DNA of 15,497 nt from Actinomycetes bacterium (GTDB lineage: Bacteria; Actinomycetota; Actinomycetes; S36-B12; UBA10799): NCBI GenBank assembly GCA_029779995.1, contig JAKOZM010000538.1:1-15497 (forward strand). Direction: 5' to 3'. This document shows positions 1 through 6,233 of the stretch, piece after piece. A model generated the notes under the pieces. The model searched no databases. It worked only from the letters and a program-made list of their open reading frames with translations, and had not been told where the DNA came from. Made by a program: the position numbers and the translations under genes. How positions within the stretch are numbered: the stretch's first letter is position 1; every line of letters begins with the position of its first letter.

Positions 1-84
1 GCGGAACACGTCCTGATGCGCGAGCTCGGGATCGGCGAGGACTTCGCCGATCAGGGTCGAAAGGGCAGACTGGTACTGGGTCAT
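1..84 (-). CDS. Hypothetical protein, N-terminal 28 residues only
   Basis: The gene begins with ATG at 84 on the minus strand and runs off the left edge. The visible peptide starts MTQYQSALSTLIGEVLADPE. A strong Shine-Dalgarno sequence, AAAGGAGAG, lies about eight bases before the ATG, which makes the start convincing although only 28 codons are seen. The piece is hydrophilic with no signal peptide, and I do not recognise the family. The ribosome-binding region is partly covered by an inverted repeat (85-92 with 126-133), described separately. Confidence 0.6.
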   Translation of the reverse strand, partial: MTQYQSALSTLIGEVLADPELAHQDVFR

Positions 85-133
85 CGTGGGATCTCTCCTT
101 TGCTTCTTGCCGGAAACAACTGGTCATCCCACG
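85..133 (-). promoter_or_regulatory. Inverted repeat spanning the ribosome-binding site of the leftmost gene
   Basis: CGTGGGAT (85-92) and ATCCCACG (126-133) are perfect 8-base complements 33 bases apart. In the minus-strand transcript the arm nearest the gene lies between the AGGAG sequence and the ATG, so a folded stem could mask translation initiation. This is seen in the sequence. A regulatory role is inference, and the long loop makes chance pairing possible. Confidence 0.3.
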
Positions 134-143
134 GTGGCCCTCC

Positions 144-158
144 ATCGTCTATGACGAT
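144..158. promoter_or_regulatory. Candidate operator, palindrome ATCGTC-TAT-GACGAT
   Basis: This perfect 6-3-6 inverted repeat lies in the gap between the divergent genes starting at 84 (minus) and 331 (plus). Its size and place fit a dimeric repressor site, but no regulator is tied to it and no second copy was noticed. Confidence 0.3.
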
Positions 159-296
159 GAGAGCCCCGCAGGAATTGACACCACGCTATGGGACTCACCC
201 GACGGAAGGGCTTGGGTCACAGCGCCGCCAAGGCGTGCGTCACATCACCGGCGTGACGCGCGCGGCGTTTCGGCGCATCTCCAACGCGGGAACTGG

Positions 297-325
297 GTGA
301 CGAGTGTGCAGGGTCATTGGATACT
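297..325 (+). promoter_or_regulatory. Promoter for the gene starting at 331 (-35 GTGACG, 17 bases, -10 GATACT)
   Basis: GTGACG at 297-302 keeps the TGAC core of TTGACA. A 17-base spacer separates it from GATACT at 320-325, which ends five bases before the ATG at 331. The geometry predicts a transcript starting at or next to the start codon, and so favours ATG 331 over the GTG at 304. Confidence 0.5.
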
Positions 326-330
326 GCGGT

Positions 331-855
331 ATGAGCGAGCCACCTCGTCGTGTGAACTACAGCGTGGGCATGCTGCTGTCAGCGTCGGACTTTGAGGCCG
401 AGCAGGAGTATCACCGACAGATGCGGTACCTCCACAACCGCCTCCTCCACGGATACGGCACGGTGCTCGGGCTGGACGTCTCCGTCGACGACGGCACGAA
501 TATCCACGTCAGCCCCGGGTTCGCGATCGACGCACTCGGTCGGGAGATCATTGTGACCGAGCAGATGTCCCTGCGTCTGGAGCCCCTTGGCCGCGATCGG
601 CGGTGGGTCCGGGACCTCGCTATTGCGTGGCGTGAGGTCCCGGAAGACCCTGCGCCGAGCCTGGACGGGCCTGTCACGTTCAGCCGCTGGATCGAAGAAC
701 CCGAACTCTCCTTGGTCCTGCCCGATAGCCCTCCCACATCAGAGGCGCTGATCTTGGCACGCCTGATCGGGAAGGCTCGTCGCGGTGCGGTCGATGTCGA
801 CGCCACGGTGCGTCGCCACCTCGGCCTCCCCAGCGAGATTCCCAGCGCAGAGTGA
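331..855 (+). CDS. Orphan HNRLLHG-type protein, contractile-injection/phage-tail associated family
   Basis: This 174-residue protein has an N-terminal block with PRRVNYSVGMLLSASDFEAE, then RYLHNRLLHGYGTVLGLDVS near residues 32-52 and SPGFAIDALGREIIV near 62-76. This arrangement (Y..G.LL...DF..EQ.Y, HNRLLHG.G...GL.V, SPG.AID..GREI) is that of a widespread uncharacterised family often found beside phage-tail-like or extracellular contractile injection clusters. No tail, sheath or baseplate genes are nearby, so it is an orphan here. ATG 331 was preferred to GTG 304 because of the promoter five bases upstream and because the family pattern begins just after it. It converges on the LuxR gene. The family link rests on my recall of the motif and the function is unknown. 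Confidence 0.7.
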   Translation: MSEPPRRVNYSVGMLLSASDFEAEQEYHRQMRYLHNRLLHGYGTVLGLDVSVDDGTNIHVSPGFAIDALGREIIVTEQMSLRLEPLGRDRRWVRDLAIAWREVPEDPAPSLDGPVTFSRWIEEPELSLVLPDSPPTSEALILARLIGKARRGAVDVDATVRRHLGLPSEIPSAE

Positions 856-872
856 CACCGCCGCGGGAAGCT

Positions 873-916
873 CACGCGTCTGCCGGGACCGCGGCATACC
901 GCCGGGTGTTCACCCG
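873..916. terminator. Short hairpins between convergent genes
   Basis: Between the plus gene ending at 855 and the LuxR stop at 910-912 there are two small GC stems: TGCCG/CGGCA around 880-895 and CGGGTG-TT-CACCCG at 903-916, which overlaps the LuxR stop codon. They could serve as a shared terminator. There is no T-run, so this is weak. Confidence 0.3.
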
Positions 917-1857
917 CCCAGGGCGCGGGCGAGGAGTTGGTGGCGGGAGGTGGAGTCGGTCTTTGCCAGCAGTGCCTTGAGGTGGTCCTCGGTGGTGGAG
1001 TGGGCGATGACCAGCTCGTCGGCGATGGCGCGGGTGTCCATGCCGTGCAGGGCAAGGTGGAGCACCTCGCTCTGTCGGGGGCTGAGCTGGTGGGCGCGGG
1101 CGAACAGGTCTGCCCGCTCGGTGGTGGTCGAGGGGCCGATGGACACTGCGATGCGGTCTTCGAGCCGCTCGGCCCGAACGCTGGCCCACCTGCTTGCCCC
1201 GAGGTGCACGCGGGCCCAGGGCTCACCGGGCCAGATGCCGTCTTCGTGGGCGAGCAGGGCCGCGACCACGTTGTAGGCGGCGGCCGGCACCGGCGGGCCC
1301 GGCTCTGTGGGCGGGAGCATTCGCATCAGGGCGCGCCCGGCACCGGAGGTCACCGAGCGGACCTGAAGGTCGTCGTCGAGCAGGATCACCCCGGACTCCA
1401 GCCGCGTGGGGGGAGCGTCAGGAACGGTGAACGTGCGCGCCACCGCCATCCGCAGTGAGGCTGTCAGCACGGGGGGCAGCCCGGCGAGCCGGTCACGCTC
1501 GCGATCGGTGAAACCGGCCGAACAGCGCCACAGCTCCAGGAACCCCCACCGTCCCCACCGGTCCTGCAACGTCATGGACACCGTATCGGTGACCCCGAGC
1601 TCCGCCAGGACCGTGCGCCACTGGGTGACGCTGGCGGTGCTGTAGCGGCGCCGGATCACAGCGGGCAGGTCACCGGGGGCGACCATCGGAACGGTGGCGT
1701 GCGGGGAGGTGACGATGCCGGTGGCGGGGTCGGTCATGGCGAACACGTGGGCGTCGAAACCCACCCGGGCGGCGATCAGGCCGAGCTGAGCGGTGCGAAG
1801 CGCCCGGTCCGTCAGCCCGTCAACGTCCAGTGCGCTCAGCCGCTCGGCGAGGTCCAC
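910..1857 (-). CDS. LuxR-family transcriptional regulator with N-terminal sensor region
   Basis: This 315-residue regulator has a C-terminal LuxR helix-turn-helix at residues 258-315, beginning LSPRQSEVLHLALHGMDTRA and ending RHQLLARALGG. The usual pattern L(T/S)xRExEVL, G.x..IA..L, T...H...L..K, SR..L is visible. Residues 1-250 are a mixed alpha/beta region resembling the GAF-like plus PAS-like halves of orphan actinobacterial LuxR regulators. No receiver-domain aspartate pattern is apparent. The reading frame stays open to 2172, but that extension overlaps the divergent gene and is Arg/Pro-rich with no family character. GTG at 1857 is preferred because a -10-like TACGCT ends exactly six bases before it. 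It is divergent from the small barrel gene, which it may control (inference). The ligand is unknown. Confidence 0.85.
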   Translation of the reverse strand: MDLAERLSALDVDGLTDRALRTAQLGLIAARVGFDAHVFAMTDPATGIVTSPHATVPMVAPGDLPAVIRRRYSTASVTQWRTVLAELGVTDTVSMTLQDRWGRWGFLELWRCSAGFTDRERDRLAGLPPVLTASLRMAVARTFTVPDAPPTRLESGVILLDDDLQVRSVTSGAGRALMRMLPPTEPGPPVPAAAYNVVAALLAHEDGIWPGEPWARVHLGASRWASVRAERLEDRIAVSIGPSTTTERADLFARAHQLSPRQSEVLHLALHGMDTRAIADELVIAHSTTEDHLKALLAKTDSTSRHQLLARALGG

Positions 1858-1863
1858 CCCTGC

Positions 1864-1869
1864 AGCGTA
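1864..1869 (-). promoter_or_regulatory. -10 element (TACGCT) of the LuxR gene, leaderless type
   Basis: On the minus strand TACGCT is followed by GCAGGG and then the GTG start at 1857. With transcription starting six to seven bases after the -10, the message would begin at the start codon. No good -35 was found. Confidence 0.45.
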
Positions 1870-1944
1870 GGACCGGCGAGGTCGCGAACAGATCCCCGAG
1901 ATCGGGGATGGAGGGTGCACCGCCCGGTCTGGACGATGGTGGCC

Positions 1945-2247
1945 ATGAGAGCGACCCTGCACATCGAACACCCGGTCCGCGACTTCGACGCCTGGAAGCG
2001 GGTCTTCGACAGCTTCCACGACTTCCGGGTCGCACACGACGTCCGCTCCGTCCGGGTCGGCCGCAGGGTCGACGCCGCGTCGCACGTGGCGATCGACCTG
2101 GTCTTCGACAGCGAGGACGCGGCCGCGGCCTTCCATCGCGTCCTGCAGGAGCAGGTGTGGAGCCGGCAGCAAGCCACCGATCTGCTGGCCGGGGGCCCCT
2201 CAGCAGCCATCCACAACCTGGTGGAGGACACCACCATCTCGCCCTGA
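1945..2247 (+). CDS. Small dimeric alpha/beta-barrel-like protein (often annotated cyclase or monooxygenase-like)
   Basis: This 100-residue protein opens MRATLHIEHPVRDFDAWKRV and continues with V.VGR.VDA..HV.IDL.FDSEDAAAAF before a C-terminal helix and a short strand. The IEHPV.D.DAWK opening and beta-alpha-beta-beta order match a common actinobacterial family of about 100 residues, annotated as cyclase or antibiotic-biosynthesis-monooxygenase-like. An in-frame ATG at 1936 would add three residues, and neither start has a clear ribosome-binding site. It is divergent from the LuxR gene with about 87 bases between starts, so shared regulation is plausible. A strong hairpin follows the stop immediately. 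The substrate is unknown, and the annotated enzyme names for this family are weakly founded. Confidence 0.65.
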   Translation: MRATLHIEHPVRDFDAWKRVFDSFHDFRVAHDVRSVRVGRRVDAASHVAIDLVFDSEDAAAAFHRVLQEQVWSRQQATDLLAGGPSAAIHNLVEDTTISP

Positions 2248-2280
2248 CAGGGTGGCGGCCCAGGCCTGGCCCGCACCCTG
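2248..2280 (+). terminator. Strong two-part hairpin directly after the stop at 2247
   Basis: CAGGGTG (2248-2254) pairs perfectly with CACCCTG (2274-2280), enclosing the palindrome CCAGGCCTGG (2260-2269). It begins at the base after the stop codon. There is no T-tract, as is common for high-GC terminators. Confidence 0.65.
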
Positions 2281-2370
2281 ACGAATGCTCGATCGCCCTG
2301 CCGGTCTCAAGGCCAAGGCTGGTGCGTCACTTCGCCGCCAATGGGCCGAACGCGGCGGCATCGCAGCGGT

Positions 2371-2866
2371 CTACAAGTCCTTGAGGAGAGCTTGGAGTTC
2401 TCCGGTCGGGGCTGATGTGGCGAGGGTATAGCGGGCCGCATGGGACCGAGGACAGCCGAACCGATAGATCCGTCAAATCTACGTCGGGAGCATCCTGACG
2501 GTATCGCTCGGCTAGGAAGGCGAACTCGTTCATGGACCCGACGACGCTGCGGCTTGCGGTCGCTGCGACTTGGTAGTCAGTCGTGTCGATGCACTCCTTT
2601 GCGACCGTTGCCGCGTCCACATCGTGCCGAGCCAGAACCTGAGCTAAATGAGCTGGGAACCGGTCGAGAAGGGTGGCTGCAGGAGCCAGTGGCATCAGCA
2701 CTGGCAGCAGGGTCCTTTCGCTGACGAAAAGCCCAGCCTGGCGAGGCCGCCACGGCAGCACGGTGGCGTACCAGTCACCCAGTAGGGTGGTCGACTGCTC
2801 GATGTCGATCCTGGGGCGGGCGCCCAGGCGCTGGAGCAGCTTGCGCGTTGCCCGGACGATGACCAT
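2371..2866 (-). pseudogene. DUF6933-like protein with an apparent one-base insertion near the C-terminus
   Basis: From ATG 2866 the protein reads MVIVRATRKLLQRLGARPRI, then STTLLGDWYATVLPWRPRQA, ERTLLPVLMPLAPAATLL and RSVVGSMNEFAFLAERYRQD. This is the layout of the DUF6933 family of unknown function. In frame it continues to a stop at 2327, but after HISPDR (about 2402) the tail becomes S/P-rich and unlike the rest. Skipping one base at 2400/2401 gives ELQALLKDL and a stop at 2371, a natural ending as far as I recall the family. The gene therefore appears to carry a one-base insertion, real or a sequencing error. The frame also stays open upstream to 3232, but the family N-terminus begins at MVIVRATRK. 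If the in-frame product is made, it is about 179 residues with an altered tail. Confidence 0.65.
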
Positions 2867-3369
2867 GCGTTCATCTTCTCGCGTCGGCTCGTCTGCAGTT
2901 CTGAGCAGGCGCGGCTCCGCCAGCCGCGTACGTGCAGGACGTCGAGGCCGGGCCGCGCCTGCAGGGCGTCCAAGACACGGAGCCTGACCTTGACCCGTTG
3001 GGCCCCAGTGGGTCTCCGGTCTGGCGTGACGGAGCTCCTCGGGTGCGACGGGGCGTCGACACGACGCTGGGGGTGACGCCACACTGGTCGGGTGGTCGAT
3101 GAGCAAAGGCTCGGCGAGGAATCGTCGCGTGACCGCAGACGGCGTCCAGGCTTGCACAGGCTGTCGGACAGGCTCTACGCGCTGCGCGAGAGTGGGTCTC
3201 AGTGGGTCGGGAGCTGGAACCCGCCGCATCACAGGGCCCAGGTGGTCAGCGTGGACCGCCGTCAGTTGGATCCCGCGGTGACCGCGCCTACCTCAGCAGG
3301 ACACGCTCACCGACGTCGTCGTACACCACTCTGTCGGACTCAACTTTCCGGGCGGCGGAGGGTCAGGTC
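2867..3369. other. About 500 bases without a convincing gene
   Basis: Open frames occur on both strands: a plus frame from about 3092 containing RLSDRLYALRESGSQWVGSW, and a minus frame near 2880-3000 containing RLRVLDALQARPGLDVLHVR. None has a good start signal or a recognisable family, and they overlap one another. The stretch may hold decayed genes. It contains the promoter regions for the flanking genes, although I could not pick out clear elements. Confidence 0.4.
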
Positions 3370-3893
3370 GTGCCCGCGGACCCGGATGGGTGGCTGAATC
3401 CTCTGGAGTTCCATAACAAGGTCCAAGGACTGGAGTCCCTTCGGCCCGAGGTACAGAACATCGGGGCTCTGGGGCGGGTGATCGTCGGTGCGGCCTCGCT
3501 CACGGCCTTCGTCGCGTTCTGGCTCTCGCCGCAAGGCTGGACCCCGATCTCTTCCGCGAGGAGGGCGCTGAGCTGGTCGCCTCGATCGTTCTCATGGCGT
3601 TCCTCGCCCTGTTCGTCGCCTGGGTCGTTGCGGCCATGCTTTTTGAGTTCCTTTCACGCCGCCATCTGTCCTGGGAGATCGCACGCCGGGGACCTCACGA
3701 CAGCGTGCCCGGCAACGCGCCACAGGGCGGCTCGCCCGCGGGCGTGCAGGGCTCCACCGACAATTCGCATGCCCCCCAAGCTTCTACTCTCCCGCACGAC
3801 ATTCAAGACGCGGCAGAAGATCCAGACACGCGAGAGCCCGGACCAAGCGCGGCTCCCAGCGGGTCGACGGAGGATGACATCAGCGACAGCTGA
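3370..3893 (+). pseudogene. Two-helix membrane protein with an apparent one-base deletion
   Basis: GTG at 3370 follows GGAGG by about eight bases and opens VPADPDGWLNPLEFHNKVQG, leading to a first membrane helix (IVGAASLTAFVAFWL, about residues 38-53). At about 3541-3545, in the run ACCCC, the coding sense switches frame. Adding one base gives DLFREEGAELVASIV followed by a second helix (MAFLALFVAWVVAAMLFEFL), the basic stretch SRRH and a long acidic, Ser/Pro-rich tail ending EDDISDS at 3893. The restored product is 174 residues. Without repair the first frame runs on to 3912 as unrelated Arg/Ser-rich sequence. I do not recognise the family. The tail is probably cytoplasmic, since SRRH follows helix two. 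The indel in a C-run could be natural or a sequencing artefact. Confidence 0.6.
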
Positions 3894-3912
3894 CCCTGGT
3901 GCGACGTCCTGA

Positions 3913-4053
3913 AAGCCGCTCCGCGGAGAACCGGCCGGCGCTCACTCCGCCCGCCAAGGCACCTGCCGGGTTTCGTACCGCATCAACGAGGAAAGCCGGG
4001 AGGTCGCCGTCCTGCGGATTGACCAATGCAGTGGCGTCTACCGGCCGGGCTGA
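3913..4053 (+). pseudogene. C-terminal remnant of a RelE/ParE-superfamily toxin
   Basis: Read from 3913, the frame gives KPLRGEPAGAHSARQGTCRV, then SYRINEESREVAVLRIDQCS and GVYRPG with a stop at 4051-4053. This is the second half of a RelE toxin, whose usual pattern is GKPLRGE..G.HSARRGTYRV.YRI, VLRIDHR.D.YR. The codon just before KPL is TGA, where the family usually has glycine, so GGA to TGA is one change. Other departures look like decay: GTY to GTC, and DHRSD to DQCSG, which removes conserved His and Arg residues near the C-terminus. The N-terminal half and any RelB/Phd antitoxin are absent, because the membrane-protein gene ends 20 bases upstream. RelE toxins cleave ribosome-bound mRNA; this stump cannot be functional. 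Confidence 0.75.
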
Positions 4054-4150
4054 AGCTGCGAAGCCCCGCGGCTGCCCTTGAACGACGCCGAACCTGCGTC
4101 TCAACGCCGCCTAACGCCCGCTGAGGTCTGGCCACCCTTCTCACAGCTAG

Positions 4151-4165
4151 GAGACTGCTGAACAA
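4151..4165 (+). repeat. Left terminal inverted repeat of the IS
   Basis: GAGACTGCTGAACAA matches the right terminal repeat at 15 of 15 positions. With the CTAG outside, the match is 19 of 19, and it stops at the next base inward. Confidence 0.9.
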
Positions 4166-4198
4166 GGCGGTATGCGAGGTAGCGGTTTTCCTCGTGAG

Positions 4199-4282
4199 GA
4201 CGGGCAGGACACCTCAAGGCGGTCTGTGCCGCAATGGTTGGGTCAGCGCTCAAGGCGCGACAACGAGTTCGTCCTGCCCGTC
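4199..4282. repeat. Perfect 12-base inverted repeat inside the IS, beyond the transposase stop
   Basis: GACGGGCAGGAC (4199-4210) and GTCCTGCCCGTC (4271-4282) are exact complements separated by 60 bases. The intervening segment holds two copies of CTCAAGGCG. The position, between the left end and the transposase stop, fits a structural element of the IS such as a read-through block or an end-folding structure. The role is inferred. Confidence 0.6.
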
Positions 4283-4316
4283 GTATCGACCTGGCGCCCG
4301 GTGCGTCTGGCCTGTC

Positions 4317-4336
4317 AAGGGCCGTGGCCCCCTTCT
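4317..4336 (-). terminator. Hairpin just after the transposase stop
   Basis: On the minus strand AAGGGGGCC-AC-GGCCCTT follows the stop codon directly and forms a GC-rich stem with one bulge. It is a plausible terminator for the transposase message. Confidence 0.4.
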
Positions 4337-5905
4337 TCAGGTCAGTGCCCAGACCCCGTCTTGGTGGGTCAGTCCGAGCGCGAGAAGGCGGCGGAGGTTG
4401 AGCGCGGCGGCGCGGTGGTGCAGCCAGGCGTTGTTCTTGTCCACGCCCCGGTAGGGCACGCGCCGGTTGCCGCGGGTGAGCCACGCGATGGAGCGTTCGA
4501 CCATCGGCCGGTGCTGGCGGTACACGCCTTGGAAGTCGGGGTGTTCAGCGCGTTGCCGGTGCTCGCGTTGGAGCTGGTGATGTTCACCGATGGTGATCGT
4601 GCGGCCCTTGGCTGAGGTGGTGCACCGTTGGCGCAGCGGGCAGCCTCTGCAGGCGACGCCGTAGGTGACGGTGCCTTTGGTGCTGACCGCGCGGGTGGTC
4701 CCGGCCGGGCAGGTCATCGTCCGCTCGTGGGGGTCGTGGGTGAAGTCGTCCAAGGTGAACCCGTCCGCGACCGCGGGCCGCAGCGGCCAGGGTTTGAGGA
4801 CCGGCTCCCAGTTTCTCTTCGCGAGGGTGGCGAGCATGGGCCCGGAGGCGTAGGCGGAGTCGCCCAGGACCTGCACGTCCGCACCGTCGGCCAGGGTGGG
4901 GTCGGTAGTGACCAGGTCGGCGCCGACCGTAGCGTCGGAGTTCGCACTCCCGTTGGTCTTGGTCAGTGCGACCTTGGTCATCAGCCCGGTGTCGGGCTCG
5001 ACGACGACGTGGGCCTTGAACCCGTCCTGGCGACGCTCGCGCGTCTTGTGCGCGTGCCGGGCCTCGGGGTCCACCGTGGAGATCACCCGGTCCGGGGCGG
5101 TCTGACGGGCGATCCGCCATCGCCCGTCGGTGCCGTCGGAGCCTTGCGCGGGTTCCACGTCCTGCCCGGCGACCAGCGCCAACAGCGCGATGGCCTGGGC
5201 TGGCTTCCCGCCCGCCGCCTCGATGGCGTCGGTGTCCAGCGCGCCCAGCAACGTCACGGCGTCGTTGACCAAGGCAGTCACCAGGTCCTCACGCGCGTCA
5301 TGGTCATCCCACGCGATCCGTGGCTTGCCCGTGGCGGTGTAGTCCTGGCCCGTGACGACGGCCAACCGGGTGCAGTGCGCGGACACCAAGGCGGGCGCGC
5401 CGTCGACCTCACGGGCGACCCGGCGGATCGAGGCGATCAGCTGGGTGACCGTGTCCTGCCGGGCGACCGCGTCATCGAGCACGGTGGAGTCCAACGCGCG
5501 TCGCGTCCTCCCGGCCAGGACACCGGTGGAGGTGATGACCTCACGCACCACCTCGAAGATCCGCTGCGGACGCTCACTGGCTGCGAGCCGCCGACGCCAG
5601 TACGTCAACGTCGAGGGGTGGAACCCGGACGCGTCGACCGCGTACCCGCACGCCGCTTTCCAGCGCAGGTCGAACGTGAGCGCATCGACCGCCTCCCGGT
5701 CGGAGTACGCGTGCAGCGACTGCAACACCAACACCGAGGCGATGACCTCGGGCGGGACCGAGGGGCGGCCCCGCCCCGACGGGAACAAGTCGGTGAACAG
5801 CTCCGGCGGGAACAACGCGTCCCGGTGCTCAGCCAAGAACGCGAACACGCTCCCAGCCGGCAACAGATGCCCCGCCAACGACGATCCCAGCAGCAGAACC
5901 AGCAA
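4337..5905 (-). CDS. IS1182-family DDE transposase, intact
   Basis: This 522-residue transposase moves the surrounding element. The N-terminal DUF772-type region (about residues 15-110) includes AGHLLPAGSVFAFLAEHR, SGRGRPSVPPEVIASVLVLQ and FHPSTLTYWRRRL. The catalytic triad is visible as D139 (RALDSTVLDDAV), D349 (VLGDSAYASGPML) and E470 (PMVERSIAWLTRGNRRVPYR). A C-terminal zinc-like cluster is seen as CRGCPLRQRC near 419-428. The length and domain order are normal for the family and no frame is broken. The start is uncertain: the first candidate in this frame is TTG at 5905, and the frame is open a little further towards the right repeat, so translation might begin nearer the family-like GSSLAGHLL. 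The gene occupies nearly the whole IS. Confidence 0.92.
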   Translation of the reverse strand: MLVLLLGSSLAGHLLPAGSVFAFLAEHRDALFPPELFTDLFPSGRGRPSVPPEVIASVLVLQSLHAYSDREAVDALTFDLRWKAACGYAVDASGFHPSTLTYWRRRLAASERPQRIFEVVREVITSTGVLAGRTRRALDSTVLDDAVARQDTVTQLIASIRRVAREVDGAPALVSAHCTRLAVVTGQDYTATGKPRIAWDDHDAREDLVTALVNDAVTLLGALDTDAIEAAGGKPAQAIALLALVAGQDVEPAQGSDGTDGRWRIARQTAPDRVISTVDPEARHAHKTRERRQDGFKAHVVVEPDTGLMTKVALTKTNGSANSDATVGADLVTTDPTLADGADVQVLGDSAYASGPMLATLAKRNWEPVLKPWPLRPAVADGFTLDDFTHDPHERTMTCPAGTTRAVSTKGTVTYGVACRGCPLRQRCTTSAKGRTITIGEHHQLQREHRQRAEHPDFQGVYRQHRPMVERSIAWLTRGNRRVPYRGVDKNNAWLHHRAAALNLRRLLALGLTHQDGVWALT

Positions 5906-5923
5906 CGCCCAGCGCCACGCGGA

Positions 5924-5938
5924 TTGTTCAGCAGTCTC
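5924..5938 (-). repeat. Right terminal inverted repeat of the IS
   Basis: Read on the minus strand it is GAGACTGCTGAACAA, identical to the left end, and is followed outward by CTAG at 5939-5942. Confidence 0.9.
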
Positions 5939-5993
5939 CTAGGCGGCTCATCCCCGCGCGAGCCAGCGTGCCCCACTCGGGCCCGGCCATCTC

Positions 5994-6218
5994 GTGCCGG
6001 CAGAGTTCGACCAGATCTGGATCTGTGGCCGGTTGCCACCGACCCCAGATGGCCCGGAGGCCAGTTACCGAGCGTCGATCCCTTCCCTCATCGAGGCGAA
6101 CCGCGCTCCGACGTCAGTTTCAGGAATCTGGATTGCCGCGGAGTTGGACGTGGATCGGGTACGACGCCCGCGACAGCTTGAGGCCGAAACCCTTCGGATT
6201 CTCCTGCCCCCCGTTTGA
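5994..6218 (+). CDS. Short open frame before the luciferase-like gene, possibly a cut-down gene
   Basis: GTG at 5994 opens a 74-residue frame starting MPAEFDQIWICGRLPPTPDG and ending LEAETLRILLPPV. It stops 15 bases before the next ATG, with that gene's GGAG lying in the gap, as in an operon. Codon use looks fairly normal in the second half (VSGIWIAAELDVDRVRRPRQ). The frame stays open upstream only to the TAG created by the IS-flanking CTAG at 5940, so it may be the tail of an older gene whose front was lost near the insertion. I do not recognise it and it may not be real. Confidence 0.35.
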   Translation: MPAEFDQIWICGRLPPTPDGPEASYRASIPSLIEANRAPTSVSGIWIAAELDVDRVRRPRQLEAETLRILLPPV

Positions 6219-6233
6219 ACGGAGTCGCGCCCC

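Larger units (their letters stand above)
4147..5942 (-). mobile_element. Complete IS1182-family insertion sequence flanked by CTAG
   Basis: GAGACTGCTGAACAA (4151-4165) is repeated inverted at 5924-5938, and both ends are bordered by CTAG (4147-4150 and 5939-5942). CTAG is either a 4-base target duplication of a palindromic site or the tip of a 19-base inverted repeat; the sequence alone cannot say. Inside is one intact transposase on the minus strand, with about 185 bases between the left end and its stop. The element lies between the RelE stump and a short open frame, in an already decayed neighbourhood, and no single gene is clearly split by it. It looks recent and possibly active: matching ends and an unbroken transposase with its DDE residues. 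Confidence 0.9.

Noticed and set aside
411..1226. Long minus-strand frame opposite the HNRLLHG gene and overlapping the LuxR gene
   Set aside because: Its Ser/Pro/Arg-rich composition is typical of a shadow frame. Two recognised families occupy the same bases in other frames.
1858..2172. N-terminal extension of the LuxR gene by 105 codons
   Set aside because: It overlaps the divergent barrel gene and has no domain character. A leaderless -10 marks GTG 1857.
2867..3232. Upstream extension of the DUF6933-like frame
   Set aside because: It is Pro/Arg-rich without structure, and the family begins at MVIVRATRK.
4080..4120. CGCCTAACGCC, resembling an integron attC core, with GTTAGAC at 11952
   Set aside because: No paired core sites or imperfect-palindrome attC bodies were found, genes face both ways, and GTTAGAC overlaps a promoter -10. 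These look like chance matches.
4628..6181. A 517-codon open frame on the plus strand opposite the transposase
   Set aside because: It mirrors the GC-rich transposase codons, is Gly/Arg/Val-rich with no motifs, and runs through the right IS end. The minus-strand frame has the full transposase signature.
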